From Lophium mytilinum (taxonomy: Eukaryota; Ascomycota; Dothideomycetes; Mytilinidiales; Mytilinidiaceae), in the NCBI GenBank assembly GCA_010093605.1, contig MU004188.1, positions 134,341-198,340 of the forward strand: DNA of 64,000 bases, given 5' to 3'. The notes under the pieces were generated by a model. It made no database searches. It was given only the letters and a program-made list of their open reading frames with translations, and was not told where the DNA came from. The first letter of the stretch is position 1; each line of letters opens with the position of its first letter. The position numbers were made by a program, and so were the translations under genes. This document shows, piece after piece, positions 12,022 through 22,800 of this stretch.

Positions 12022-12569
12022 ATGGCAGCTGCTGCTAGCTCCGCGTCGAAACACCTCGCAACACGATGCCTTCGCATAGCACCACCCACTCGAGCCTTTT
12101 CCTGCGCCATCACTCGCACAAATGTGACTAGAACGTAACTCAATCTAACTGCCCCACATGCCATCAGTACTGCTTTGTCTAACACAATCTCGAGCATCTT
12201 AGATCTTACGAATCCGCCTCTACATCTTTCATCGAACGCCGCAATCCTCAGCCCAACGCAAGCAAGCGGCACTACGCACAGAGCAGTGCTAAGCGGAAGG
12301 GCGATAAGGGTGGCCACGAGCTGAACGAAGCGGAAGCCCGCGCAAGGAACGAAGGAAAAACAACAATCGAGGGTGCTGAAGATGAAGGCGTATACTGGAA
12401 CGAGTACCTCATGTTCGGCGTACTCGCTATACCTGCTACGGTTGGTATTTGGTATCTCTTGAAACCTTTAGGGATCCTAGACCCGTACCTTGGCGTCTCG
12501 ATGATTAAGGAAACGGAACCTAAACGTGGCAATTTGCGGGAGACGGAGGGGAGATCAAAATACAATTAA
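12022..12569 (+). CDS. Small mitochondrial inner-membrane protein, possibly complex I ESSS/NDUFB11-like (159 aa)
   Basis: Two exons, 12022-12134 and 12203-12569, joined by a 68-nt intron (12135-12202) with GTAACT...TTAG ends and a TCTAAC branch site; without splicing the frame closes at a TAA inside the intron. The N-terminus is rich in Ala, Ser, Arg and Thr with almost no acidic residues, as in a mitochondrial targeting sequence. Residues about 105-128 (EYLMFGVLAIPATVGIWYLL) form one membrane span after an acidic stretch, followed by a short basic tail. One span with a targeting sequence fits an accessory respiratory-chain subunit; the ESSS/NDUFB11 suggestion rests on topology and size only. 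Other small inner-membrane proteins are possible. Confidence 0.6.
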
Positions 12570-13380
12570 GATACCAGTGGGGATGTGCAATAAGTATGGA
12601 TTTATTGCCCAGTCCATTGACACATGCTACTTTGGCAACGACGCCTTCATTCAGCACTCTGGCGATTCCGCAATTTCCCAATATGGCGGTCTCGAATCTC
12701 ATGACTTTTCCGACTATAACCACGACGGTGGCAATGAAAATATGGAGTTCCGACTACGACGGCATTGGGCGCCGCCCTCTTGATACATTGCTCTATCTTG
12801 CTATACCGATGAAACAATCGCCACCGTCCGACCTCGATTCGCGACGTGCGAAGAAAGCGCGGGTATGGCTCAAGACACACAGATCCAGGCATGACGCGGG
12901 ATGTACAAAAGAATGTTTGGTATTCGGTTGTAGATAATACTAAGTACTGTCTTGATGATCACGCTGATCATGTGGCTTAAACGAAAAAATCGTTCTCGAC
13001 AAAGGTCACATAAAACACACATGTGCCACCATCGGAAGGCCTCCAGAATGCTCATTAACATCTGGATATAATTTTGAATTTCAGAGCTTGCAAATCAGAT
13101 TACTTTGCGCGTCGTCCGCTTGACAAGCCCTCATTGGTGCAAAGGATGACCCAGCGTATGCTCGAAATTCCGATCGGAATGTGACTTCCTTACGCATGCA
13201 AATCAGTCTCGTCTGGCATAGCAGCCAGCCCACCGCCTGCCACCACTAAAAGCCAATGTGGCCCATGAGATCATGCACGATCTAGTTTCATCAAGCCTGT
13301 AAATCGCTTCGCGTGTTGTTCACATGTTTTGCAGATGCTTGCCGCTGTCAAGGGTGGTGCCCCAAGGCTCTCCATTCGTA
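12570..13380. other. Intergenic between convergent genes
   Basis: 811 nt holding the 3' ends of the small mitochondrial gene (plus) and the MFS transporter (minus). Short open frames here carry no motif. Nothing else seen. Confidence 0.5.
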
Positions 13381-14940
13381 CTACCCAACCATCGCCTCCC
13401 TCATGAATGGACTCTTCCCCCGAATCACCTTTCCTTTCCACACCAGAACTACCGGCGCACAACTTAACACTACCGCCACAAACGCCAGCAAGCTACTCGC
13501 CCAGTGAAAACCCAAATTACTATACATGCTCTGGCTAGCCAACGGCAGAAACGCCGCCGCCATATTCTCCCCAAAACACACCGCGGCAGACGCGCTGGCC
13601 GCATACTTTGCGTACGCATCTGTGATGTAAATCATGATCGCCTGCATAACCACTACGCTCCCAAAGCCCACGAGCAGTAGCCCAATGGCGGGGGCCCAGA
13701 ACGTCACGTTTGCGTAAGACGTCCACCCATAGATGAATAGCCCACCTGCGAGCCCGAGAAAAGAAGCAGGGATGGCGAGGTAGAGACGTACTTCCGGGAG
13801 CTGTAGATCGCCGCCCACGATTCTTGCGGTGCCGGCTGAGGCGCGCGTGAAGTAAGGGTCGCCGATGAATGCGCAGGCGAGGAAGCCGAGGATCTCGCCG
13901 ACGACAATGGAGGCTTGGATGAGGCCGGTAGATGGCTCGGAGAATGCGTAGAGGGCGGTGTAGACCTGCGGAACGGACTGGGTGGCAATGAAGAGAAGGC
14001 CGTAGGAAAGGGCGGATAGGAGGGTGAAGGAAGTGACGACAGGTTCGGTGGTGAGGAGGAGGAAAGGGCGGAGGATGTTGCCGGCTAGGAAGCTTTTGAG
14101 GGTAGATAGTTTGGTATGCTGCTTCGATCCAGGTTCTGTGGGTTGGGGACTATGTAGGGGTTCGTGATTTCGCTTTGCGCAGGTGGTGAGGATGACGGTA
14201 TATCGGGTTTCGCGAAAGATAAGAAATATGATGGGGGCTGAGCCGCCGTAGATGATGAGTTGGATGTAGAAGATCCTATCGGGTGTAAGCATTTAAACAA
14301 GTTACTAGACGTGTTCTCCTATTACTTACCATCGCCAACTCAAGCTCTCCACGATCGCTCCACCAACGACCGGTCCTATACTCACACCTGCAAGAAGGGC
14401 GAAAACATAGCAAGAAACCGGTAAGCTCCGCTGCGTAGCCTCTGCCCATATATCCGCGATAATGCCATCCATCGCATCCTGGAGCACCGCCCCGCAACAT
14501 CCCGCAAAAAAGCGGCAGACAATGAATGTAGCGAAGTTCTGCGCTACAGCTTGAGGAACAACGAAGATGAAAAATAGGATATACGTGATGAGGTACCCAG
14601 GTCTTGTGCCGTAGTCTTCCATAATCGGTAGCACAACCATAGGCGCCAGAGCGCCGCCCGTGTTCCAAGCCGTTACGGGCCATACAGAGTGCGGAAACGA
14701 CGCATCGGAGACATGGAATTGGGCATTGGTTTGGCTTACGGCGGCCGTGAGGGCGGTCGCGTTGAAACCGACGATTAAAGTTACGTAGCAGGCGGTCAAA
14801 GTTACGCTCCATTTCTTTGTTGGGGACCAGTTGAAGGGGTTGCTTGGGTCATCTGCTTCAGGGGAGTCTTCTGGCGAGTGTGTTGGGCTTTCGCTTTGCT
14901 CCTTCTCGGCTGGAATATGCTCCATTACCTCTGTATTCAC
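13381..14940 (-). CDS. MFS transporter, DHA1-type multidrug/drug:H+ antiporter-like (501 aa)
   Basis: Two exons, 14330-14940 and 13381-14275, joined across a 54-nt intron (14276-14329) in phase inside a Trp codon (SLSW[R W]IFYIQ). The polar N-terminus contains the DPSNPFNWS motif typical of fungal DHA1 proteins, then about 12 membrane spans. Family landmarks include RFFAGCCGAV in span 4, PVVGGAIVESLSWRW in span 5 and a central cytosolic loop rich in Pro/Thr/Lys. Such transporters sit in the plasma membrane and export toxins, polyamines or metabolites by proton antiport; the substrate cannot be told. It stands alone, not in a recognisable biosynthetic cluster. Confidence 0.88.
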
Positions 14941-15520
14941 TTTCAGTATAATCTTGGAGATTGGGAATTGATGCCTAGAACGGCTAGCTGGACGACGGAA
15001 CGCAACAAATCGTTAAACGGACTTTTTTCTAGGCATTGGAGAGCGCAATTAAAGCAGGCTGATGGAGGAGGACCGGCATGATTAAGGAAATGAGAACTTC
15101 GTAAGGCCCAACCGGAGAGATGAGAGAGGTGATGATACTAAGGATGATTGATGAAATGTTGAAGAACGAAGGCGAAATAAGAAAAAACCCGCGCTTGCCA
15201 AGGCCGATTCAAAAGCATGCCCAGTTCTTGCCATGAGCTATCACGACAATGTCGGACTCTATTCGAGTGTACCCTGATCCGAGTAGGAGTTAGTATCTAC
15301 TAGGAAAGAGATATGCTGTACATCTGTTGCTACAAACTACCGTTACCTGAAGTCTGCTGCAGCCAATGGCAAGCCCAACGCTAGCGTGAATTAGGAAGGT
15401 CGAAAGCCGACCGATCCCCATTGTCTAGCTCAGTGTTCAGGCAGCCGTTAATCAGAATCAACATAAGTCAGAATCTCCGTATGGCTCTATTGTTACTCCT
15501 CGCCCTTCCCATAGTCTAAA
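14941..15520. other. Divergent promoter region
   Basis: 580 nt between the start codons of the MFS transporter (minus) and the TPR-like protein (plus). Both promoters should be here. No gene or clear motif seen. Confidence 0.5.
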
Positions 15521-16252
15521 ATGGCCGCTACCGCAAAACTCGCCCCAACTTTTCCCTGGGACCACGATATCCCTAAAACACCATTTTGGAGCAATATCGA
15601 ATACACTACAGCGCGTAACTTCCTCCAATGCTTCACGGAAGGCGAGCTGCTACAGAAGCAACTTGATGATGCCCTCCCACTTCGAGGAAAGCTCGAATCG
15701 CTCGAAATTTTCCTCGATGAATCTCTCGAGGCCCGCGAGTACGCGAGTAGACCGCAATCACTTCACAGAGCCGACTACCAATTGTGGATGAAGTTGAAAC
15801 TCGCTCAAAGCTCCATCGCGAAAGATCTCGAGAAGCGACAGGAGCAAGAAAAGATTGTGCGGGAGATGTATGCCAATGGCCCCTACGACCCGGTCTCCGG
15901 AACCAACACCAAGAACATGAGCGCCCTACTCAATCTTTCCGGAGTCCTGGAATATGATGGATTGCATGCCGAAGCCGAGGCTGCTGCGAGAGAGGTTTTG
16001 CCTTGGCTACAGAAGCATGAGATGTTGGGCGCGGACGCGCCGCAGGTGCTGAGCTGTATGCGCACGATCGCAAGGACTACCGGAAAGCAGAGGCATTGGT
16101 CGGAGTCAAATTTATGGGCTGGAAAGGTGGAAGAGTTGATTGATGGGATGGGCGGGAGAAGATTCGCGAAATATGAAGAAGACGAAAGAAAATGTTTGGA
16201 GGAATTGCGAGAGGAGTTGAAGGCGTGGAAGGGCGATCATAAGTTCGATTAA
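15521..16252 (+). CDS. Hypothetical protein with a TPR-like region (243 aa)
   Basis: Single exon. Function not recognised. The N-terminal half is charged and helical (ESLEIFLDESLEAREYA), followed by KLKLAQSSIAKDLEKRQEQE, which could form a coiled coil. Residues about 130-185 contain a pattern of paired helices, with LLNLSGVLEYDGLHAEAEAA followed by VLSCMRTIARTTGKQ, resembling tetratricopeptide repeats in fungal NACHT-TPR and small orphan proteins. The C-terminus is acidic and basic, alternating (EEDERKCLEELREELKAWK). There is no signal peptide or membrane span. It is convergent with the SET-domain gene, with only about 140 nt between the stop codons. Confidence 0.75.
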   Translation: MAATAKLAPTFPWDHDIPKTPFWSNIEYTTARNFLQCFTEGELLQKQLDDALPLRGKLESLEIFLDESLEAREYASRPQSLHRADYQLWMKLKLAQSSIAKDLEKRQEQEKIVREMYANGPYDPVSGTNTKNMSALLNLSGVLEYDGLHAEAEAAAREVLPWLQKHEMLGADAPQVLSCMRTIARTTGKQRHWSESNLWAGKVEELIDGMGGRRFAKYEEDERKCLEELREELKAWKGDHKFD

Positions 16253-16391
16253 AAGAAAGAATGTTGAGGTACAGAGTTACTAGTATGTCGCTTCACAGAG
16301 AATTATGATGGATGGGATCGCCGCAGCTTTTCAGCTTTGGCATTTAGGTGGTTTACATCGTAGGTATACATATCTTCAGGAGATACAGCCC

Positions 16392-17420
16392 TCAATTTTT
16401 GCTTTTCAACGCCTTGATAAATTCGACACCGTCTTCGTATGTCGGATGGTCTGAGCCAATACAGTACTCATCCAGCTCTAACCCCTTCTCAGCACACTGG
16501 ATCGCTTCGTCGCGTCTCCCTAGCTTCACGTTGAGCTTTGCAACTTCGAAGTACCTATCAAGACATTAGCATATAAGATTCCAAATTAAGCTGTTGCTTC
16601 AGCGTGAAACTCACATCGACGCCACTTCTCTCCCAGTGATTCCTTCAGCCTCAAATAGCTGGATGAACCTCTCTGTCATTTTCAACTCCGCAACCAGCCC
16701 TTCCGCATTCTTCTCGACCGTAGCCGCAAACTCTTTTATCCTTTTTCTTTCCTCCGCTCGCCGTTCTTCTCCCAATTTCCCTCTCGCAGACGTTAGATCA
16801 CACGCCACACAATCGCATTCAAAGCCATACCCCTTGCGTAACTTGCTACCCCTTGAGGCAGCGACCGCACCCAGCTCAGGGAGATAGTTCAGCGTGACCT
16901 CCTCGCCACTCTTGATATCCCGCAGCGCATGGACATTGAACCGACCCAGCGTGGAATGAAAATTTCCCTGTGCGTTCGGCAAGCAAGAGTGATTTATCCT
17001 TGCCACATTATCGAAAACGGCTTGCTGGATCCTACCGCGGCCCCCCAAATTGAATGAGTTGGAGCGAAAGACGTTAAATATAGCCATGTGCTCTTGCATT
17101 GAACGGATAGACGGAATAGAGCTTGTAATGGTACTAGGTTGACGAACACTCCCGACGAGATTCTTCACATTCCACCACACCACCTGCATCCATCGTACCA
17201 ACTCGAGATGTTGTCCGCCGCTGTGACCTGAGAGGTCTAATAACGCTTTTTTGTCATTCTTAGTTAAGGACTTCGCGGCATAAAAAATGCCGTCGACGTC
17301 CTGGTCTTGGCGGATAGCGAGCAGTGGCCGTTCGGAGAGGATGCGCGTTCCACGAGCGATTGGGTTTGTTGCAAAGAGCCCCAGGCCTTTCGCGCCGGCT
17401 TGGCGAATCTCGTATATCAT
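16392..17420 (-). CDS. SET-domain protein, SMYD-like lysine methyltransferase (322 aa)
   Basis: Two exons, 16615-17420 and 16392-16554, joined across a 60-nt intron (16555-16614); the second exon adds MYFEVAKLNVKLGRRDEA and a short TPR-like tail. The SET fold is seen as GAKGLGLFATNPIARGTRIL near the N-terminus, the S-adenosylmethionine and lysine channel motif RINHSCLPNA at 141-150, and GEEVTLNYL at 172-180. A Cys-rich post-SET segment CDCVACDLTS follows. The helical tail with paired repeats resembles the C-terminal lobe of SMYD proteins, but the MYND zinc finger is absent. The substrate, histone or non-histone, cannot be told. Start chosen because MIYEIRQAGAKGLG begins right at the SET domain. 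Confidence 0.85.
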
Positions 17421-17641
17421 TCAATAAAAAGAGCCAGAGGAGGAGAGAGTGGTGATGGATGGGGGACGGAGCGCGATGTCGGATGAAGGTGTGGCGCTGC
17501 GCTAGCGGGCCGGAGTGGTTCCGATGTGGCACGGACGGTGAATTCAGGGGTTCGCGGGTGCTGCACACTGCCACAGTCACACATATACACACATGATTCT
17601 TCTCCAGATTAGAAATGTGAACTTGCTGGCCTCCACATAAT

Positions 17642-18460
17642 CTAGGACTCAATTGACTTTCGCACCTCAAACGCGACCGGTCTTCCTAGAAAAAAATTGT
17701 CGTCGCTCCCACTATATTGGCCCCACAAATATTTCAGATAGCATCGTCTCATGTGTCCATGCCATTTCTCATCCCCCTCCACCAGTACTGAACTCGCCTC
17801 TATCCACTTCAATATCACATCCGGAAAAGGACCAAGCAGGAAAAGGACATGGGAGGGCTTCCCGAGCGGCCCCTCCTTATTCCAATAGAGCAAGAACAGG
17901 TCCCTCCTGCACATGGTAAAGTCTCGGATGAATGTGACTTCAACATGGCGACGTTCTTTCTCTTTAGACGAGTCCAGAAATTGTTGCCATGCTTCAGCAT
18001 GTCTCGAGTTGTGCTCGTCTGGAAGGCGAAGATTTAGATCATTCCACGTCTGACGGAGACGAGGCACGTCAATGTGGGTAGGCTTCTCATAACCGTTGAT
18101 ACCAAAGCGGTAGTATCTTGGGTACGTGTCGTGAACGCGCGGTCTGAAGTTCTCGCCGTCGTAAGACAAGCATACGTCGACCAAGTTGTGTCTCTGCAAG
18201 CTTCTGGGGGTATCTCTGAGGCCATTGTCCCCTCCGCCTCTATCGCTCTTCTCACCTTCAGCACTCGTTTCGGTCCTTTGGTTACTTTTGTCTCTCTCGG
18301 CCTGAGGACAGTCGCGAGAGATATGCCCTCGTGTGCCGCAGTTGTGGCAAGCATCTTCAACGGTGCCAGCTCTGCTACCTGTAGGACATTCGCGAGCGGA
18401 GTGACCTTCCTGGCCACATTTATGGCACACATTGTTGACGAGAACCTTCTTTGATGCCAT
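17642..18460 (-). CDS. CCHC zinc-knuckle protein with a domain shared with its neighbour (272 aa)
   Basis: Two CX2CX4HX4C zinc knuckles lie at residues 12-25 (CHKCGQEGHSAREC) and 38-51 (CHNCGTRGHISRDC), as in single-stranded nucleic-acid-binding proteins of the CNBP/Gis2 type. A polar, charged linker follows, then a domain of about 110 residues containing LRQTWNDLNLRLP, AWQQFLDSS and HVLFLLGPFPDVILKWI. The same landmarks occur in the divergent neighbour at 18913-19437 (FRRLWNDELRLP, AWEEMIKSS, HAVYLVGQIPSEMMNWL), so the two are paralogues and this one carries added zinc knuckles. The start at 18460 (MASKKVLVNN) is preferred because upstream in-frame sequence to 18661 is not protein-like. Nucleic-acid binding is inferred from the knuckles; the shared domain is unassigned. 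Confidence 0.8.
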   Translation of the reverse strand: MASKKVLVNNVCHKCGQEGHSARECPTGSRAGTVEDACHNCGTRGHISRDCPQAERDKSNQRTETSAEGEKSDRGGGDNGLRDTPRSLQRHNLVDVCLSYDGENFRPRVHDTYPRYYRFGINGYEKPTHIDVPRLRQTWNDLNLRLPDEHNSRHAEAWQQFLDSSKEKERRHVEVTFIRDFTMCRRDLFLLYWNKEGPLGKPSHVLFLLGPFPDVILKWIEASSVLVEGDEKWHGHMRRCYLKYLWGQYSGSDDNFFLGRPVAFEVRKSIES

Positions 18461-18912
18461 CGATGCGTAATAGTTCTCTTCCAATTTGCTGCTTCGCAAA
18501 GGCCTACTGATGATCCAGTTGAGATTTCGACCTCGATAGTTCTCGTGGACTAGTCCTTTATATTGGAGTAACACTAGGTTTGACCACGGTGTAGGACAAG
18601 CTGTAAGACAAACCCTAATGAAAGGGCGGAGTAAGCACTTTCGGGCTATATTATTATGCATTTAAGTCTTCTTCAGATGATACGCGGTGTCTATTGCAAC
18701 TGTTCTAATTGCTTCACGATGCAAACTGCGCCCAATCGAAAAAAGATGCGGAGGAAAGCTTGCAGCAATCAAAACCCAAACGTCGAAGTGCCGTCTCGGC
18801 ACATAGAGGAATTGTAGACAACTAGGAAAAACTCACCATTTAAGGAACTCCTTGACCCCAAGAGTCATCCTACTACTAGCAAGCCTCCATAGTATCGTTC
18901 AATTTACTTCTC
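18461..18912. promoter_or_regulatory. Shared promoter region of the divergent paralogue pair
   Basis: 452 nt between two divergent start codons of related genes. Both promoters must lie here. No specific motif assigned. Confidence 0.5.
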
Positions 18913-19437
18913 ATGGCTTCCACCAACGCAGAACCCAAAACCCGTATTCTCGTGCCGCAGGCACTCGAAGAGGGCGCAAAACCTCAAATTCCCGATGCCC
19001 CTACTGTAGATTACGCGGAAGTCGCAATTGGTGCAACCAATACCGACTTGCACGCCTTCCGCAGGCTCTGGAATGACGAGCTTCGTCTTCCTATGCTGAA
19101 CGCAGCTTGGGAGGAAATGATCAAATCATCAAGCAACAACTTTATGTTGAACTTCATAGCGGTTATGAACTTTACCTGCGATGGTAGGCCCTTGGTCACC
19201 TTTGTGTGGCAGGACAATGATGAGAAATTGGAGCCTATTCGTCATGCCGTGTACCTGGTGGGCCAAATTCCGTCTGAAATGATGAATTGGCTGTTTTACA
19301 GGTTGAAATATGGAGGGATGCCAAAAGACAAGTTTGATCGGCTTAGCAAACTGTATGCGGCGGATTTGGAGGCGGGGAAGGTGCATTGTTTCCAAGACGA
19401 GCAGGCCGTTCCTGAGAAAGTCGGGTTGGAGGAGTAG
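18913..19437 (+). CDS. Hypothetical protein, paralogue of the zinc-knuckle protein without knuckles (174 aa)
   Basis: Single exon. The N-terminal 40 residues are polar (MASTNAEPKTRILVPQALEE), followed by a domain related to that of the minus-strand gene at 17642-18460: FRRLWNDELRLP, AWEEMIKSSSNNF, LVTFVWQDNDE and HAVYLVGQIPSEMMNWLFYR. Order and spacing of the landmarks match, although overall identity is low, which points to an old duplication with inversion. No zinc ligands, signal peptide or membrane span. The C-terminus is acidic (PEKVGLEE). Function unknown. Confidence 0.75.
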   Translation: MASTNAEPKTRILVPQALEEGAKPQIPDAPTVDYAEVAIGATNTDLHAFRRLWNDELRLPMLNAAWEEMIKSSSNNFMLNFIAVMNFTCDGRPLVTFVWQDNDEKLEPIRHAVYLVGQIPSEMMNWLFYRLKYGGMPKDKFDRLSKLYAADLEAGKVHCFQDEQAVPEKVGLEE

Positions 19438-19897
19438 CAATTCAGTGAGTAGCAAAAATTCGACATGCTTTAGGTCTACTAGTAGCTTCGAATTCTGGGT
19501 TGTGATTAAAGTATATGTCTCTGGGTCAGTGACGTGCTACATATGAGAGATGTTTGCGAGTCCTCCGTTGGTCCCGGAAAGTAAGGGATAGCTGATGCTT
19601 GTATCAGATTTCCCGAAACTCTCTACTGCATGCCACCGTCATGTGAGATCGAAAGCATGAGGAGTCGAGATCGCATGGTCTTCAGTACATCCAAGTCAAA
19701 ACGCAGACGGCCGTGATCAAAAGAGTCGCCGAGGGGACAGGAGCGAGAACACGACTAATCCCCAGCGGCAATTCGTGGGCACATAACTAGAGAAGCTCTA
19801 AAATAACGCAGGAGAAGTGGATAATTCATAGATAATAGCGTCAACGCGGAATTGTCCTTTAACTGCCCCATCCATCTTGCTTACAAGCCCTTCCAAT
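19438..19897. other. Intergenic between convergent genes
   Basis: 460 nt holding two 3' ends. No gene, repeat or motif seen. Confidence 0.5.
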
Positions 19898-22800
19898 CTA
19901 CTTCTTCTTAAACAGCTTGCCCCACCCCCCAAACACACTCTTAACCCCATTCGCATGACAATAAAACGTTGTGAAAAACAAACAAATATTGAAACAGATA
20001 TACGCCGCCATGAACGCCGCGTTACGCCAGCGATCGTCCCATGAAATGTTAACAGCCGTTAGATACGAATCCGCAACCCCAAATTTACAGAACTCGCAAT
20101 TTTTCGTAGCCTTCGGGTTGTAAAGAGCGGCCATCGTCCCATTCACGAACGCGCCTGCGTATTTTCCGCACGACATTCCCTTCGGCGGTTGGAAGATGTT
20201 GACCTCAGCAGCAGAGCACCGGACAGGGACTTCGTGGGTACCGGTGGACATCATGGCGGAGACAAGCCACGTGAAGGGGGAGACGTAGTACGCGAAATGC
20301 CAAAATTTGACAAGAGAGGCCAGTGGTTGCACGACGCCGTTGAACGCGAGGATGAAGGTGTAGAAGAGGATTGTCATCATGGCGGCGGTGTCGGCGTTGG
20401 GGCAAACCATGGCGATGGCTTGTGCGAAGGTGGTGTGGTAGATTTGGTAAAGCATGCTACAGAAGGATGTTAGAAGCTAAGAAACTTCGTCAGAGAGAAA
20501 TGAAAACTTACAAAATGAACCAGATAAAAAGACCGCGTCCGGGCGTGACTTGAGAGTTGCGGTACCACCCGACAGGGAAGTACCAGCTGATGAAGCCGAC
20601 GGAAGAGATGACGAAGTTGAAAGGAATCTCCACGATGATGTTCGCTATCACGAAGGTGGTCCAGTGGTACATTTTCGAGTGGCGCTCGCGGACTTCGTAT
20701 AGGTCGCGAATGACAAGGAGACGGGGCTGGAGGAGTACGATGAGAATGAGACAGAGGAGGAGGATCATGAAGACGGCGAAAGTCTTGTTCTGAAGTCCTT
20801 GAATTGAGGTGTTTTCATGGAAAAAGGTGAAACCAATAAACAAGCCCCCGCCTAGGTTGATCAGGAACTTGCTGTTGAGATAAACCGGGGACCGCCAAGC
20901 TTGTTGGAAGAGACGTTTTTGCACGGCGAAGAACTGAGTGAACCAGGATGTGGCAAAATCGGTGGTTTTGTCGGCCTCCATTTTCCCTTCCGGATCTATG
21001 CGCTTGTTGAACTGGAATTTGCTGTCTAGTCCTTGATACTTGTTTTGGAGTCTTGGTGCTCTAATGGCTCGGATTCGTGAAGTCACAGCAGCACACTCTG
21101 GGGAGGCTTTCCAAACCTCTGCCCAGTCTGCCATCGCTGTCTGAGTTGCTCCAGCACCGACCACATCTAAGATATACTCGGCTGAGTTCGCCGTGGGGTC
21201 ACAAGGTGGGGCTCCGTGTCTTTCGAAGTAGTCGGTAGCAATTTTGGAATTTTGTCCTAGATCCCCAAAGTATGCCGTCTTTCCTCCTCTGGAAAGAACA
21301 AGAAGGCGATCAAACTCCTCAAACAAGGTAGCGGACGGCTGATGAATGGTGCAGAGGATTGCTTGCCCTGCATTTGCAAGTTCACGAAGGAACTTCATGA
21401 TCGATGTCGCTGATTGAGAGTCCAGACCCGAGGTGGGTTCGTCGAGGAAAAGTAGCAGTGTTGGTTTAGCGACAAGCTCGAGACCGATAGTTATGCGCTT
21501 TCTCTTCTCCGCACTAAGGCCATCCTCAGTGGTTCCGATCACGGAATCAGCGTAATGCTGCATTCCTAGTGCTGCGATAATATTTTCGACGTATGCGTAC
21601 TTCTCTGAGACCGGAACTTCTTTACCCTGCCGTAGGAGTGCAGAGAATCGGAAGGTTTCTCGAACGGTCATTTCCGCGAGATGCACGTCTTGCTGTTGAA
21701 CGTAGCCGGTTCGCCGCTGGAAAGACCTGTCGAGTGGCGATCCGTTGACTAGCATGTCACCAGATATGACTCCCATAGAGACTCTCTGAGCAAGTACATT
21801 GAGTAAGGTGGTTTTGCCCGCTCCCGAGGCCCCCACGAGAGCTGTAAGTGTGCCTAATAGAACGTCAGTTACATGAGTTTGTCGAGGGCGAGCGCAACTA
21901 GCCAACCACGTACCTGGCTCTACGAATCCTTGTACGTTGTCCAAAAGGCGACGGGGAACTCCCTTGATCTCGATGTCGTAGCATAGATTTCGCCAGCAGA
22001 AAATGTCGTTGCTTCTTTCGATAGAGATGGATTCTCTCTTTTCTTCTGCGATAACGTCTAGTTCGAAAGCTCGATGGGGCTGTTCGATGTCGCGCTTGCG
22101 AGGATTTCCATTGCCCTTCTGGGAGCCTTTGCTGGTCTTGCGAAAGACTAGCCACTCACTCTTCGCGGAGGCTGGTTTCTTGTACTCAACTGCCAATGCC
22201 GACGTGATGGTGAAAAAGACGAAGAAGGCGATGCAAACGGCCAGATTTCGCCAGACGTGGGAGTACTCGAAGTCGAACGACAGCTTGACGTATTCGTCTC
22301 CAGAAACAAAGGCCTGGCCTGGCTTCGCGCCGACTACCGCGCAAACCTGGTTTGCAAGCTTGACGTGCTCGTACCCAGGACCAGAGGGAACTAGCATTGT
22401 GCATGGAGCTTTCCGGCCGTGGAACTCGACGGCCATTTGAGCCTCGTTGGCATAGTATACTGGATTGATATCTGAAGAAGTAATTAAATTAGTAGCTTCT
22501 CGTGAAAGGACGATATTTGGACGTACATGAAATCCACTTGAACCATGGATGCATCGAAGGGCGCGGGATGACGTAGCCACTGTATATTGCCAGCGGAAGC
22601 ATAGCCAGACCTGTACATGCCAACGCGGTTTCCATGGAATTGACGAGAGTCGCAATGGTTCGAAATAACCCCGTCATTGATATCGATATGATATAAGTGA
22701 AGGCCATGAAGATGAAAAGCGGGCCAGCTTCTCGTTTCAAATGGGCAACGAAGTAGACAATCGCGCTGAACATAGCGACATTGAAAAACTTGAGTGGGTA

